DNA from: Cymbidium sinense
Taxonomy: Eukaryota; Streptophyta; Magnoliopsida; Asparagales; Orchidaceae
Assembly (NCBI GenBank): GCA_021442155.1
Contig: CM038222.1
Span: 114,145,121-114,209,120 of the forward strand
Length of the DNA stretch: 64,000 nucleotides
Direction of reading: 5' to 3'
The notes beneath the pieces were generated by a model. It was not told the DNA's origin and ran no database searches. It saw nothing but the letters and a program-made list of their open reading frames with translations. Positions 1 through 10,819 of this stretch are shown here, piece after piece. Within the stretch, counting starts at the first letter, position 1. Each line of letters opens with the position of its first letter. A program made the position numbers and the translations under genes.

Positions 1-1890
1 TTGGATAGATTTTTGGGACTACTACAAAGGCTGATTACATCTTCTAACATTTGTTATTTTTTCATAAGGTGGATGATAGCTTTCATTTTTTTAAAATGTG
101 GATGATAATTATCATCCTTTCTTTAGATGGATAACTCTCAAGTTTATAATTATTTTCTCATTCCAAACCATGTTACTTGCTACTCTTCATGTTATGTGTG
201 GTGTAGTAAATCTGCACATGTAAGAGTATGAGATCACATAAGTAATAAAGAATGAATAAGAGCATCATCCATCAAGGATTTAACACTGAGTGTTGAAATT
301 GAGTTGGTTGGATAATATTTAAAAAAATTAATTAGATTAAAATAAACTAATATAAAATATACTTGAAGGACTAACTAGAAAAACTAATGAAAGTTAAGAG
401 CAATATGATAAAATCAATATCATATGGCTATATTTTGAGGATTGAATTTTACTTGTGGTTATCTTATAGTTTTCAATCAAGAAAGGAGTTTGTATTATTT
501 TATAAAAGTTTGATAAAAGGTGGTCATTACCTTTCTCTCAAAAGCCTAAGGATCTTATTTTCCTTGAAATTCAACCTTCTTAGAGATAGATTCAATGTAA
601 AAAAAAAAGATGTTAATGTTCTTTAGATCATAGAGTGGACTATATGGGTTATTTGTACTTATCATTAATCTATAATCCAACAACCTTAGTAATTTGCTCA
701 AGATGAGTATTTTTTCCAACTCTTAGTTTCAAACATTCCTTCTAAACTATTGATTAGACGTAAATCAACTAATTGACATTAAGGTGAAAAGTTAAATATA
801 AAGTAATTATAAAACTAAACTCCAAAACTTATATTAAAATCAAAACCAACATAAATAACATGGCTACATCTAATTCCTACAAAATATTTAGTTCATCATT
901 AAATATAACACTTCAAAACATGATCATTAATGTGATAATAGTGAAATCCCTAAGAAAAATAAGAAAATTGTTTGGGAGAAACTCTAGTCTTCATTATTTT
1001 CTTCACATTCTAACCCTTTTGATCACTTCAGCTATGGTTTCCTTGAAGAGAACATTAGAAAAAACTCTATAAACCTCAAAGAAGATAATAACCAAATACT
1101 TGCCTTTAGACCATTGAAAGGTCCCTTAATTCTTTTTTAAAAATCTGTTAAATTGGATCAAGTCATTTTCTCCAAATATGATAAGATTTAATGGTGAATT
1201 TAGATCAAATATGCTATTAATGTGTAGGCATCAAAGACTCTATGTGGCTAAGTTCTATAAAAAATACTATTACCTTGGTAGTTGAATTGGCTCTTGGGCA
1301 TTGGGATTAGCTTCTGGGTGCAATAATCTTATGGTTTGGCAGTAAATTCACTATTGGTGTTGCAACTAGTTAATTTACTCTTATGCCTAGCCATTGCCTT
1401 CTACGTGAGTGCTAGACTAGGTGTTAATTTTGATTACTAAAAATTTAATCAAAGTAATTCTTACCTACAAAATTTAAATTTTGAATCATTAAATAGTTAA
1501 AATTCTTAAAATAATTTTAAAATTAGAGTCAATTCAGCATTCCAACATAAGTAAAATACATGTATCTTTTATTATTATGATGTGTCCATATACAATAATT
1601 TTAACTTATCCCATGATTCCAAGTAATACTAGTCAAGGAAACCTCCACTATGCTCAACTTTAAGTTTGTATGTATTGTTTTAGTCAAACACTATAATATA
1701 ATTAAAATGCAAATAGATGATGCATTTGAGATTTTAAGGGAATGTTGGACTTAGTGAAACTATAGTAAAAACTAATGAAGGATGCTCACTTATAGATCAC
1801 TTATCATTAAAATTTGACTCATTTTAACCCTAACGTGTAGGCACTAGATGAAAGATTTTCCAAGGAGTGTAAGATAGATAGCATGATTCC
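1..1890. other. Anonymous AT-rich sequence, no gene recognised
   Basis: Both strands were read. The only open frames are short (79 codons at 387-626 and 70 codons at 860-1072), dominated by Leu, Ile, Lys, Phe and Ser as expected of random AT-rich DNA, and they match no family I know. There is no SSR, hairpin or LTR-like end that I can defend. It is probably old transposon-derived DNA decayed past recognition. Confidence 0.6.
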
Positions 1891-1899
1891 TAAGATCTC

Positions 1900-2830
1900 A
1901 ACCTTGTCGCTTGGATGATAGCTACTAAAAATTGCCCTTGATTTTTATTAAACATATGACTTTTGGGGGAGAGTTGGTGCATATTTAAGCAAATTACATG
2001 GTTGGTTTTCAGGACTTCTCCAGGCATATTTCAAGGGCTTTTTTTATGGATGCAACTTAGACGGGCTTTCAAGGTGATCTCAAAGGCAAGAAGACAAGGT
2101 GATGAAGAAGATGTTCTCAGTGCATCCAAGCTATGTTTTATCTTTCTTTCTCTCATTTATTTATTCTAAACAAACTCATGTATCAGTTCTTCATAAATTT
2201 AATTTATTTTATCATCAGCTAAACTCCTCTTTCAATAGATTTACTATAATTATGTTATACTTATATCATTTTAGTTTTAATAAAAGCTATAGTTTTATTT
2301 CTTTCTACTACCATGTATTTTATTATGTACTTTATTGATTATTAAATTGACTAGTTCTTATTTTCAATAGGTTAATAGATCTATTTTAAATGAAGAGGTG
2401 TAAAATGAACATGTCAAGGATAAAATACTATGGTGATGGGTCGTAGGTTAGAGATAACTATAACAAAATTGGGTAGTCCTTTTTAGGATCCAAAGTGCTT
2501 TGTTAAATTTACTTGCATTGAATTTATCATCAAGTTAATTGTGACAAAATCCCATTGAGGTGGGTCATGTGGCGCATTTGGAACCCCTTGATAGATAGTT
2601 TGATGAAGAAATATATACCCTAGGCTTTCAAGGGAAAGTTTATGGACACCTTGATTGGATGTAAAAGTCAACCCCTAAATCTATTAAAATCTAAGACTTC
2701 ACAAATCAACATTTATGGAGTATTTATATAAAAATCACTCCTACAAAACTCTTGCCCTTGTTGCTTTTTGGTTATTTCATTAAATTTTGAAGTATTGGTA
2801 GAATTTTTATTGACGCTCTATTTTCATCTT
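1900..2830 (+). repeat. Possible leader or LTR part of the downstream Athila-like element
   Basis: This stretch lies directly upstream of the forward Athila-like gag remnant. Between about 2,470 and 2,760 it contains a block noticeably less AT-rich than its surroundings, including the words GGTGGGTCATGTGGCGCAT and GGAACCCCTTGAT. Athila elements have long LTRs and leaders upstream of gag, so the position fits. I found no clear TG..CA ends, no tRNA-Asp-type primer binding site and no second copy in the window, so this assignment rests on position and a subjective resemblance. The short open frames here (1963-2169, 2099-2338, 2483-2671 on the reverse strand) are not convincing proteins. Confidence 0.25.
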
Positions 2831-3184
2831 TCAAATAATAGTAAATAATTTAACTTCTATACTTGATGTTCAATCCTGAAAATGATACTCTACTCACACT
2901 TTATTACTTAATGTGACTGTGAACTTTTGCATAAGTGGTTTATTCTATTATTTTGAAATCTTTTATGTTTCTTCACTCATTTTGTTCTCATTTTTTTATC
3001 TACTCTATTTTGTAGGTTGATCATTGTGTATGCATAGGCTTAGTAGTAGGCCAAAGTTTATTGAGGTTTTCAAAATTTAAAGAACATTACTCAAGAGACT
3101 TTTGAAGAAGAGATTAGTAATCTGGATTGAAGTAGAAGTAGTGGTTGGTTTATAACATAAAGGATATATGACTAGGAAAAAAGA

Positions 3185-4120
3185 AAGCTTTAAGAGACTA
3201 TGCACTTCCCTTAGTGCAGGGCATCCCTAAAGCCATTGTCAAGCCAAGAGTGAAAGCTAACAACATTAAAATCAAGCATGTAACTTGCAAATAATTCTAA
3301 TTTAGGGGCTTTGCTACTAAAGACTCTAATGCTTACATTACAAACTTTCTAGAGATATATGAAACCTTAAAATACAATGGAGTTTCTTATAACTTTATTA
3401 GATTGAGGTTATTTCCACTCTCATTGAGGGATAGAGCTAAGAGTTTTTACAATTCACAACCTAACAATATGTCACCAGTAGAGATGATCTTGAATAGAAG
3501 TTCCTAACCAAGTATTTCACACTTATCAAGACTACTAGAATAAGTATTGAGATATCTATTTTTATGCAAATAGGATGTGAAACTATTTGTGCCACATCAA
3601 AGAAGTTCAAAAATCTCTTGAGAAGATGAGCACACCATAGCTTGTTTAACTGGATACATGTATAAACTTTCTACAACTAGTTAATTAGGTTGATTGATGA
3701 GGCATTAGGAATTATTTTTATGAGCAAAACATAGGAGGTAGCATATGATCTATTGGAGGAGATGACCATGAATAACTACCAATCCCTGACCAAGTGCCTC
3801 ATGTTGAAGAAGCTCATAGCTACAGTATTGGAGACCAATGTTTTTGTTGCTCTCACCACATAGGTTGCTTGACTAATGAAGCAACTTATTTCACTTACAA
3901 CACTAAAACCACTTGCACCAATATTTTGTTGTGATCATTATGGAGGGGGCCACAATAGAACTAATTTCTAAATAGCTAAACCCTTTATGTAGCCTTACTA
4001 AGTGAAAGTAAATTTTATTAAGAATAAACAAGTTAATAATCTCTACTCCAACATATATATTCTTAGGTGGAGATATCTCAAGCAAGGTAGCAATTATGTG
4101 GATACTATCAACCACTCAAT
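3185..4120 (+). pseudogene. gag: Athila-like Ty3/gypsy gag remnant
   Basis: Gag forms the retrotransposon particle. Translating through stops and frameshifts gives a run of motifs in the order of plant Athila gag: an ALRDYALP-like N-terminal motif near 3,200; a 'FLEIYETLKYNGVS...IRLRLFPLSLRDRAKSFY' type block at about 3,340-3,450; 'LLEEMTMNNYQS' near 3,750; 'QVA..KQL' near 3,870; a degraded Cys/His motif (CCDHYGGGHN) near 3,930; and an 'NNLYSNIY..RWR' block near 4,030-4,075. The order and spacing match Athila gag, and at least one in-frame stop and several frame changes separate the blocks, so it cannot make a protein. No RT or integrase on this strand follows it. The family call is from motif memory, not a search. 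Confidence 0.75.
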
Positions 4121-4369
4121 TTCTATCAACAAGGAGAATACCAGTCACCTATTTTCACTTAATGTAAGAGCCATAATAGTATAAGGCAAAATAATTATCA
4201 CTAAAGGAGCCCTCATAGCAGCTAACTACCACTAACAAGTAGTATATAGCTCACTCTATGGAACTCCTTAGAGGTATGAAGTCTTATTATAGAGGCAAGA
4301 CACAGCCATTAAAATATTGAGTTTCAAATTATGTAACTCTCATTATAGTTGTCTAATGGTTAGCTAGGT

Positions 4370-4850
4370 TGCATTCCAAAGGAACATTAAGGCGATTCCT
4401 AGTGAGCATGTTAAGGCCATCACACTAAGGAGTGAAAAGTAATTTGAAGGTTTGATGGGCTAGGAGAGGCCCAAACTAAAAAGATTGACTCAAAAGTTGT
4501 GGGAAAGGAAAGGTCCAATGAAAATTAAGATCAGGCTTAATAAAGGAAGTGATAGGAGAAAGAAGAGTGACCTTGGTTAAGGTTGTTTCTAGATAACACA
4601 CCACCATATGTTCCACCACTTTCCAGCTCTTAGATATTTTAAAAGAAGAAGCTAGATTAATAATTATGAAAGTTTTAGAAGTATTTAAAATAACACACAT
4701 TAATATAACTTTTACTATGCCTAATAATAGATGCTTACTTATGTTAAATTCATCAAGGAGATTTTAGCAAAAAAAAGAAAAAAAAATAGAGGATCATGAG
4801 ATAATAGCTTCAACATAAGGTTAAACTTCCATACTAAAGAGAAAATTATG
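4370..4850 (+). pseudogene. Athila-like gag to protease linker remnant
   Basis: This is the downstream continuation of the Athila-like gag. At about 4,405-4,440 the forward translation reads EHVKAITLRSEK, matching the conserved 'HVKAITLRSG' motif after the zinc knuckle. At 4,676-4,830 two frames together give 'FKITHINITF' and 'YVKFIKEILAKKRKKIEDHE', matching the FKKLHINIPF...MPxYxKFMKEILSKKRKLEDYE linker upstream of the Athila protease. A frameshift falls between the two. I could not recover a protease active site or RT downstream before the opposing chromovirus begins near 5,550, so the element is truncated at its 3' side. The annotated part is a dead fragment. Confidence 0.7.
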
Positions 4851-5540
4851 AATAAATAACACTCCAATTTAGATGAATCAATATGATCCAACTTTTATCA
4901 AAGCATTGAATGATGTGTGAGATCTAATGTATGTTGAGAGCCTAACCTTGGTTGAAGGGACTAGTGAGCTACATGTCCATATGGTATGCCTTCTCCATTC
5001 TAACTATGGTAATTATTCCATTAGCACATTTATTGTTTCATTTTTTGTAGTTGTTAGTTCGGTGATCACTACATGAGGAAGTGCACAGGGATTCCACTAA
5101 CTATAGTGGAATGATAGTAAGAGATCACAAAATATCTCAAGAAGGTTAGCCCCCAAGCTCTAACCAAGAGTTTCCTCTCAAATTTTACAAAAATATATCA
5201 ATTATAACCAAGCAACTCATAGCACTAAGGTGCCAAAAGCCAATGCCTCGATGTTGTCCTCTCTATCCTTGAATCTAAGGTATAGTGGCTGCATTATCGT
5301 GGTACCATATGATCATCGCTTAAGAACTAGGATGAGCATTATATAATAATTCTTAATTTTTACCACACACACACATACAAAATTTAAACATGATAAACAC
5401 ATCATTCAATAAAATTATAACACATAAAATACATATGAAGATTCATAGACCATGTCTTCTAGCTTGGGACCTTAAGATAGACCCTTTTCTTTCTTTTCTT
5501 CCTTGATGTGCTACATTAACTCTCCCATACCCTAAATAAC
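4851..5540. other. Junction between forward Athila-like and reverse chromovirus remnants
   Basis: No domain is recognisable here. A short ACACACACAC run at about 5,364-5,374 is the only simple feature. The boundary between the two opposing elements must fall in this stretch, but I see no LTR ends or target-site duplication that would place it. Confidence 0.4.
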
Positions 5541-5550
5541 TCTTCTATGA

Positions 5551-5710
5551 AGAGTTGGAATCTTGGAGGTCTTTTAGGATTTCAGGGGCAAGTCCTTGTA
5601 GGTCATCCAAAATCAACCGAGTATCCTCACTTGGTGGTTTACCTTTCAACTTGATTAGGAATGTCAGACTAATGCCATTATCTAATGATGTTTCAGTTAC
5701 GTTGATGTCA
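5551..5710 (-). pseudogene. Chromodomain-like C-terminal tail of the integrase
   Basis: Reverse-strand translation gives one open stretch containing 'FLIKLKGKPPSEDTRLI' and then 'LDDLQGLAPEIL'. This matches the 'YLVKWKGKPxSxxTWI...ELQRLDPDL' tail at the integrase C-terminus of chromoviruses, thought to target new insertions to particular chromatin. The two key tryptophans of the usual motif (KWKGKP, TWI) are Leu and Arg here, so aromatic recognition would be lost even if translated. It sits beyond the integrase core, as expected. CRM-like tails lack a classical chromodomain cage, so the exact subtype remains open. Confidence 0.65.
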
Positions 5711-6053
5711 TCAAAGTATGTTGACTAGATAAGTACCTACAAATGGTTTTCATCTTTTCTTGTAAAGGTGTTATCCTATAAATTTGGAGGTTATGTAACT
5801 CCTTTAAAAGATAATAGATTTTTCACATTGAAAATACAGCTAAGAAACATGTGAGGACATAAGCATTAGTACTAAGTTTCTTAATAAACTAAAATGGCCC
5901 ACATGCTCTCACTTGTAACATTTTACATTTAGTGAAAAAAAATCTCTCAAGCAGATGAGTACTAAAACATAATCATCGATTTCATAGTCCTTAAAACTTA
6001 AACTATTATTCTTTTATTCTACATACTTAATATTCTGTTCTTCCAATTATTTT

Positions 6054-6900
6054 TTATTTCTTCATGAAGGCTATGAAAATCACATGCAAATATATATATA
6101 TATATATTGAATTAAAAAATTCATGAGTAGGTGTGTTAGTGAGATCAATAGGTGTCTTAGGACCGTATCCATAAATTATCTTAAAAGGTGACCTATGGGT
6201 TGTCATGGAGATGGCATTATTGAAGGAAAATTTAGATGCATGTAAGGTCAAATCATAATTTTCTACATTCTTTCCAATTAGACATCTCAATAAGTTGCCT
6301 AAGGTCCAATTAACTACTTCTATTTGTCCATCAATTTGTGAGTTAAATGTAGAGGAGAATTTCAGCTATGTTTTGATAATTTTCATGAGGTCTTCTAAAA
6401 ATAAAATACAAATTTAATATCTCTATAAAAAATTATTATAGATGGGACTCCTTGTAACCTTAAAATCTCTTTAAAGAATAATCTATATATGTAGGATGCA
6501 TTATTGATTTTAAACAAGATAATAAAGGTGTCATCTTAAAAAATCTATCAACAACCACAAAAATACTATCATGACCTCGAGGTTTTCTTTGGAAATACTA
6601 ACATAAAAATCCATGGATAGATCTTCCCATGGTCAAGAAGGAATAAACAAAGATGTGTTATATCCTACCTTTTGCTTTGTACTTTTAGCTTGATGATAAA
6701 TAGTTTTCTATGCTACAACACATTCAACTTCCCTTTGTAAAGATGGCCAATAAAACCTTTGTTCAACTAGATCTTGGGAGTTTGACTTACCAAAATGTCC
6801 CACTATGCCCCCAAAATAAAGTTCAAAAATAAGGAATTCTCTCATGAATATTCTATGGATACATAACTTTGTCACTTTTGTAAAGATGACCATCAATGAT
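6054..6900 (-). pseudogene. Chromovirus integrase remnant
   Basis: Integrase inserts retrotransposon cDNA into the genome. From its N-terminal side (6,896) the reverse strand reads a degraded zinc-binding domain ('GIVGHFGKSNSQDLVEQRFYWPSLQREV', where GHxGxxKT and YYWPxLxxDV are usual). Then follow 'PWEDLSMDF' near 6,630 at the start of the catalytic core, and the end of the core near 6,290-6,100 with 'MRCLIGKNVENYDLTL', 'FSFNNAISMTTHRSPFKIIYGYGP' and 'PIDL'. These correspond to LRCL...W, EFAYNxxxxxxTGxSPFxxVYG and PxDL of plant gypsy integrases. Stops and frameshifts break it between the blocks. The coding density is high enough to be sure of the family, but not of all catalytic D,D,E residues. 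Confidence 0.85.
6087..6108. repeat. Short (AT)n tract inside the integrase remnant
   Basis: A run of about ten TA units interrupts the reverse-strand integrase frame just after its FF/PTHEF segment. It expanded after the element died. Confidence 0.8.
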
Positions 6901-6959
6901 GATAAAAGATTAATTAAAAGTCAAGGGTTTGACTTCATGCTCTAAATAAATTATATGGA

Positions 6960-7420
6960 AATTAAGGAAAAATTTTATAATCTTCCTTTAAAGTTTCAAA
7001 TCTAGGGATTTGAAATTCTAAGGATGAAATTACTAGAGATACCCAAGATAAAGCATCTGTTGGCTTATTTTCTAATCTAAGTTTATGTTTAAGTATGAAG
7101 AAAAAATTATGAAGGTATTCAATCCACTTAGCAAGTCTATTATTCAATTTATTTTAAGAATTGATGAATTTTTGAGCATGATGATCTGTATTCAAAATAA
7201 ACTCCTCATGTAAAAAATAATGTCTCTAGTGCAAAATAGTTTGAATGATCACATAAAACTCTTGATCATAGCTAGAATATTTTCAATTAGCATCTTTCAA
7301 TATCACATTGAAGAATGCAATAGGATGATTTTCTTGACTTAATAGTCTAAAAATTCAAACACTTAAAGAATCATAAGTTATTTTAAATATTATATTGAAA
7401 TCTGGAAGTTTTAATACTGG
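6960..7420 (-). pseudogene. Chromovirus RNase H remnant
   Basis: The reverse strand gives 'LPDFNIIFKITYDS', 'LLSQENHPIAFFN', 'YSSYDQEFYVIIQTI', 'FILNTDHHAQKFIN' and then 'NNRLAKWIEYLHNFFFILKHKLRLENKPTDALSW'. These match the LPDF...DAS, LxQxGxPIAYFS, YxTYEQELYAVVxAL, FxLYTDHxALxYI and 'ARWxxFLQxFxFVIKHKxGxxNxVADALSRR' blocks of gypsy RNase H. A stop interrupts the frame near 7,330. The last block occupies an uninterrupted frame at 6,962-7,147 and runs into an 'ISSLEFQIPRFETLKEDY' segment, the usual spacer before integrase. The enzyme would degrade the RNA strand during reverse transcription. Confidence 0.85.
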
Positions 7421-7559
7421 TGAAGAGGTAATAAGAATTTTGATTTATTTTATGGCCTTCTTAGCATCTATAGTGTAAGTAAACTTATCTTTCTTTAAGA
7501 GTTAGTAATCTAAGCTATAATCATACTAAAATTTTAATGAACCTACTATAAAAGGTTGT

Positions 7560-8190
7560 TAATCCATGAAAGATTCTAACATCTTTAAAAGATTTAGGAT
7601 AGGCTAGTATATAAAAGATTTGATCTTTGTTGGATCTGCTTCAGCCCATCCACAAACACAATAAAGCCTAAGAAGATAACCTCAAACTGACAAAATAAAC
7701 ACTTCTTAAGGTTCACATGTGAAGTTGCTTCTTTAACTTCTCTACAAACATCTTAAATAATGTAAATGTTACTTATGGTCAGAACTATATATTAGAAAAT
7801 CATCAAAGTAGACCACAAGAAAATGAGTAATAGAAGGTTTCAGAATAGTGTTCATTAATCTCATGAATGTACTGGGAGCATTTGAAAGGCCAAATAGCAT
7901 AACCATCCATTCATAAAAAACTATCAGTAGTCTTGAAAGCTATCTATCATTCATCTCCTGGTTTGGTCCTTATTTAGTGATACTCGCACTTTAAATTAAT
8001 CTTAAGGGAATAAAGATGTACTAGAAATAAGATTTAACATATTTTATAGCCTAAGTATGAGAAACCTATATTTTATTGTGATCTTATTCAATACTCTATT
8101 ATCAACATACATCCTCTAAGTTTGATCTTTATTAAGGTTCAAAAGTGTCAATACTGCACAAGGACTCAAGCTTTTCTTAGATTAAACTCT
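7560..8190 (-). pseudogene. Chromovirus reverse transcriptase remnant
   Basis: Reverse-strand translation across frames gives 'RMYVDNRVLNKITIKYRFLI' (usual MCxDYRxLNKxTIKxRYPxP), 'YHQIRTKPGDE' (YHQIRxxxxDE), '[23 protein letters not shown]' (YEWxVMPFGLxNAPxTFMRLMN), the catalytic '[11 protein letters not shown]' near 7,800, 'NLKKCLFCQ', 'VIFLGFIV' and 'RIFHGLTTFYSRFIK'. The YxDD-type catalytic motif survives as YFDD, normal for Ty3 elements, and the MPFGL proline has become Leu. Several stops and at least one frameshift disable it. It copies RNA into DNA in functional relatives. This is the best-preserved domain of the element. Confidence 0.9.
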
Positions 8191-8990
8191 TCTTCAAGAG
8201 TTTATCTACTTGTCATTTTAATTATGCATGCTTAATTAAATTTATTTTATAATGAGAAATTAAGTATTTATGAACTAAAAATTAAATTTATGGCATGTTG
8301 TGTATCCCTCAATAGTGGTAACTCATCAGGTAAGTTATAAAGAGTTAGATTAGTAAATTTATACAACAGAGATTAGACCATAGCAAGTATGTGGTGTTCC
8401 ATGGTATCTATGGAAACCTCTTTATGGTGTAGGAGAAATAGAGAACTGGGCTTAGGTGAATTCTCTAGATAAAGTTCTAAACCCTAAGGTTTTGATGTGA
8501 ATTCTAGAAGGTTCATGATTATCAATGTACAGGTTAAAAAATGTCTCTTCTATCACTAAAGGGGACATTATAATCAATTTGAGTTTTATATTTTTTTTCT
8601 TCAACTAGGTTTGGGTTGTAATTTAGAACTAGACTTAGTGGCTAGCTTTCACATATAAGGATTATAATGTTTGGATAAAAATAAATTTAATTATTGAAGT
8701 ATTTAATTCAATTTTTGAATCTCCTTTGCTTCACACTCTTTAACAAGTGATATTATAGTAGAATGTTCAATTAGGATTGTGGTTCATATAATTTGTGATT
8801 TTCATGGGTCTTGGCCACCTTTAATTATTGCTAAACAAAGTTTAAGATTTGTTAACTTCTACGTATCATTGTGTGGGTGAGTGCACGCTTGATCATGATA
8901 TTTTTTGCATGATATGTGAAAGTTGGCCACTTGGTATGTGGGCAGGGGTGGTCATCTTCTTTATAGTGGGTCATATTGGAAATAGCTTCA
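8191..8990 (-). other. Degraded spacer between protease and RT of the chromovirus
   Basis: The stretch lies between the protease and RT remnants on the reverse strand and should hold the N-terminal RT and linker. I see only fragments of plausible coding, none distinctive enough to assign. No inserted element is evident. Confidence 0.4.
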
Positions 8991-8999
8991 TGGCCTTAT

Positions 9000-9290
9000 C
9001 ATTATACTTGAATATATAAGTTTTTTCTTGACCATAATGGATTATGTTTAAACTCTAAAGATAAAGCCTTCGTAATAGTATATGTGTGATCTCCATATGA
9101 AAAATATCACACAAAATTTGTTCAACATAACTACCTATCTTAATAAAAACATGACATCCATATGTGATAGGTAGAGATGTGTGATTCACCCAACTCATAT
9201 GGAAGAGTTTTGGATGAGGTTCTTTACTTATTAATAGCTTGGGTTGATACGACATTAATGACACTTCTTCCATCTATTACTAATTTACAC
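9000..9290 (-). pseudogene. Chromovirus aspartic protease region remnant
   Basis: An open reverse frame at 9,273-9,055 reads 'KEPHPKLFHMSWVNHTSLPITYGCHV', 'GSYVEQILCDIFHMEITHILLRRLYL'. This matches the C-terminal part of plant chromovirus protease, 'PHPxPYKVxWVxxTSIPVTxRC...YxDxVLCDVxPMxxxHILLGRPW'. The LLGRPW end has become LLRRLY. The catalytic D-G-G/S active site would lie just upstream (higher coordinates) but was not recovered with confidence. The protease would cut the Gag-Pol polyprotein. Confidence 0.8.
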
Positions 9291-9459
9291 CTCTTTTCCT
9301 CACATAGACATACATTAAAAAAATAATTTTCCTCCTCCAATCTTCTTCTTCCCTTGATGTTATCATACACCTAATTATTGAAACTGATTTATCTATAATG
9401 GAATCCACTTCTTCATCTAATAAGGGTGCATCATCATGTATATCTTATATATCATCAGC

Positions 9460-10330
9460 TTCTTCTAATTCAGCTGCATCATATAAGAACATGATTTTGT
9501 CCTTAAACTGATTTTGAATATGACTCTTCTTATTACAATTAAAGCAGTTTATCTCTTTTTCATTTTTAGAGGTAGTGTTAGTAATGATCATATAAGATCG
9601 ATTTTTAGATGTGGAAGGGTTATTTCTAGCAATAAACCTTTGAGGTTAAGAAGTGGATGGGTATTTAGATGACATTTGAGCCTTCATCTTAAATGTGGAT
9701 GTTACTTTCTTATGCCTTTCGAAGAGAAAAGCATAGTGAAAGGTATTCTCTATAGTCTGAGAATCATGAAGCCCTACCTCATTCTTAATATTTCCCCTTA
9801 GGCTAATGACAAACTTATTGTCTAATTTCCATTCTTGATTAGTGTGGTGTGACTTAGTTACTAAGTCATCAAATGTATTCATATACTCCATTACTTGCAT
9901 ACTTCCTTGTTTAAGAGTCATTAATTGCTCATGGAGCTTCTTATTATGGTTCCTAAGAGAATATTTATCTATCAACATCTCATTTATATATACCCATGCA
10001 ATAAGATTTCTACCGAACCTTTCCTCCTTAGCTAAATATTATTCTAATATTTTTTTTTCATGGACTACCATTTTCATTTTAGCAAATATAGTTCTTTGAT
10101 AGTCATCCATATGATACCAATCAAAGAACTCATCCATCTAGGTAAGCAATTCATGAACTTATTAGGGTAATGAACACCATCATATGTTGGGGATTCTATC
10201 TTAACTTGATTTGTAGGTTCATACATGGTTTCATGAAGCTTTAGATGATCATGTATATGGATGCTTCTCAGGTTTGGCCTTTTAAGATGATAGACTTCTA
10301 TAAGTAGTTCAATGTTTTTCATATCTATGT
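9460..10330 (-). pseudogene. gag: Chromovirus gag remnant with zinc knuckle
   Basis: From the N-terminal side (10,322) the reverse strand reads 'VKIESPTYDGVHYPNKF' and 'WMSSLIGIIWMTI' (two frames of the usual IPxFDGxxxPxxFxxWL...YDWHxMDD block). The well-preserved frame 9,978-9,646 follows, 110 codons, with 'LHEQLMTLKQGSMQVMEYMNTFDDL', 'RNHN..', 'SLRGNIKNEVGLHDSQTIENTFHYA'. This matches 'LxxxLxxLxQGSxSVxEYxxEFxxLxxR...RxxxGLRxxIxxxVxLxxxxxxxxAxxxA' of CRM-like gag. Near 9,530 a zinc knuckle reads CFNCNKKSHI followed by Phe where the last Cys should be. The fragment is dead through frameshifts, although one third of it remains open. Confidence 0.85.
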
Positions 10331-10815
10331 ATTCTAGGTCCTCTTGATGTGGGAAAGTTTGTGGGGCTTGAATCCTAGTACTTTAAGCTTGAACTTGGGA
10401 AGCTAAGTTCACGATAAAGTCTTATACCCTAATGAGCTTCTCCTCACTTTGCATAGTGATCTCATCTACCCTTCTAGATAAGTCTTCTAATTGATCCAAT
10501 TTAGCAAACTTGAGTGGCCTAATTGAAACAAAAGAAACACAAGTACAAACATGTCACAACACCCAAATGATATTTTAAAAAATGTTTTATGTTCATGAGT
10601 TTTAGAATGCAATGACATGCATGACTTTAAAATAATTTATCCTTCAATAAATATAAATTAACTTTGAATAGTACAAAATATTAAGTAAATAGACACAAAG
10701 AGACAATCAAAAAATTCTTAAAGATATTGTTAACTCTAGGATCCCATGGAATCCTAATTTCAAATTTGATGAAACAAACTTCCATGTGGAATTACTAATA
10801 TTTTCTTTTGAGATT
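10331..10815. other. Leader region upstream of the chromovirus gag
   Basis: In reverse orientation this precedes the gag start, so it would be the 5' untranslated region. No coding is recognised. A weak tRNA-iMet-like word (reverse strand GCATCTGAGC, 8 of 11 positions against GGTATCAGAGC) occurs nearby at about 10,850-10,865, too diverged to be called a primer binding site on its own. Confidence 0.35.
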
Positions 10816-10819
10816 TTCA

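Larger units (their letters stand above)
5550..10330 (-). mobile_element. Ty3/gypsy chromovirus remnant (gag-PR-RT-RH-IN order)
   Basis: Read on the reverse strand, this block carries every protein domain of a plant chromovirus in the correct order: gag (about 10,330 to 9,460), aspartic protease region (9,290 to 9,000), reverse transcriptase (8,190 to 7,560), RNase H (7,420 to 6,960), integrase with its zinc-binding and catalytic core (6,900 to 6,054), and a chromodomain-like tail (5,710 to 5,551). The pieces are separated by many stops and frameshifts, so the element is dead. The tail and gag style recall centromeric (CRM-like) chromoviruses, but other chromovirus clades cannot be excluded without a tree. 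The 5' LTR, if present, would lie right of 10,330; family F at 10,820-11,940 is the candidate. No matching 3' LTR was found near 5,400. Confidence 0.85.

Noticed and set aside
9842..10099. Forward 85-codon frame
   Set aside because: Antisense to the chromovirus gag frame, which has diagnostic motifs.
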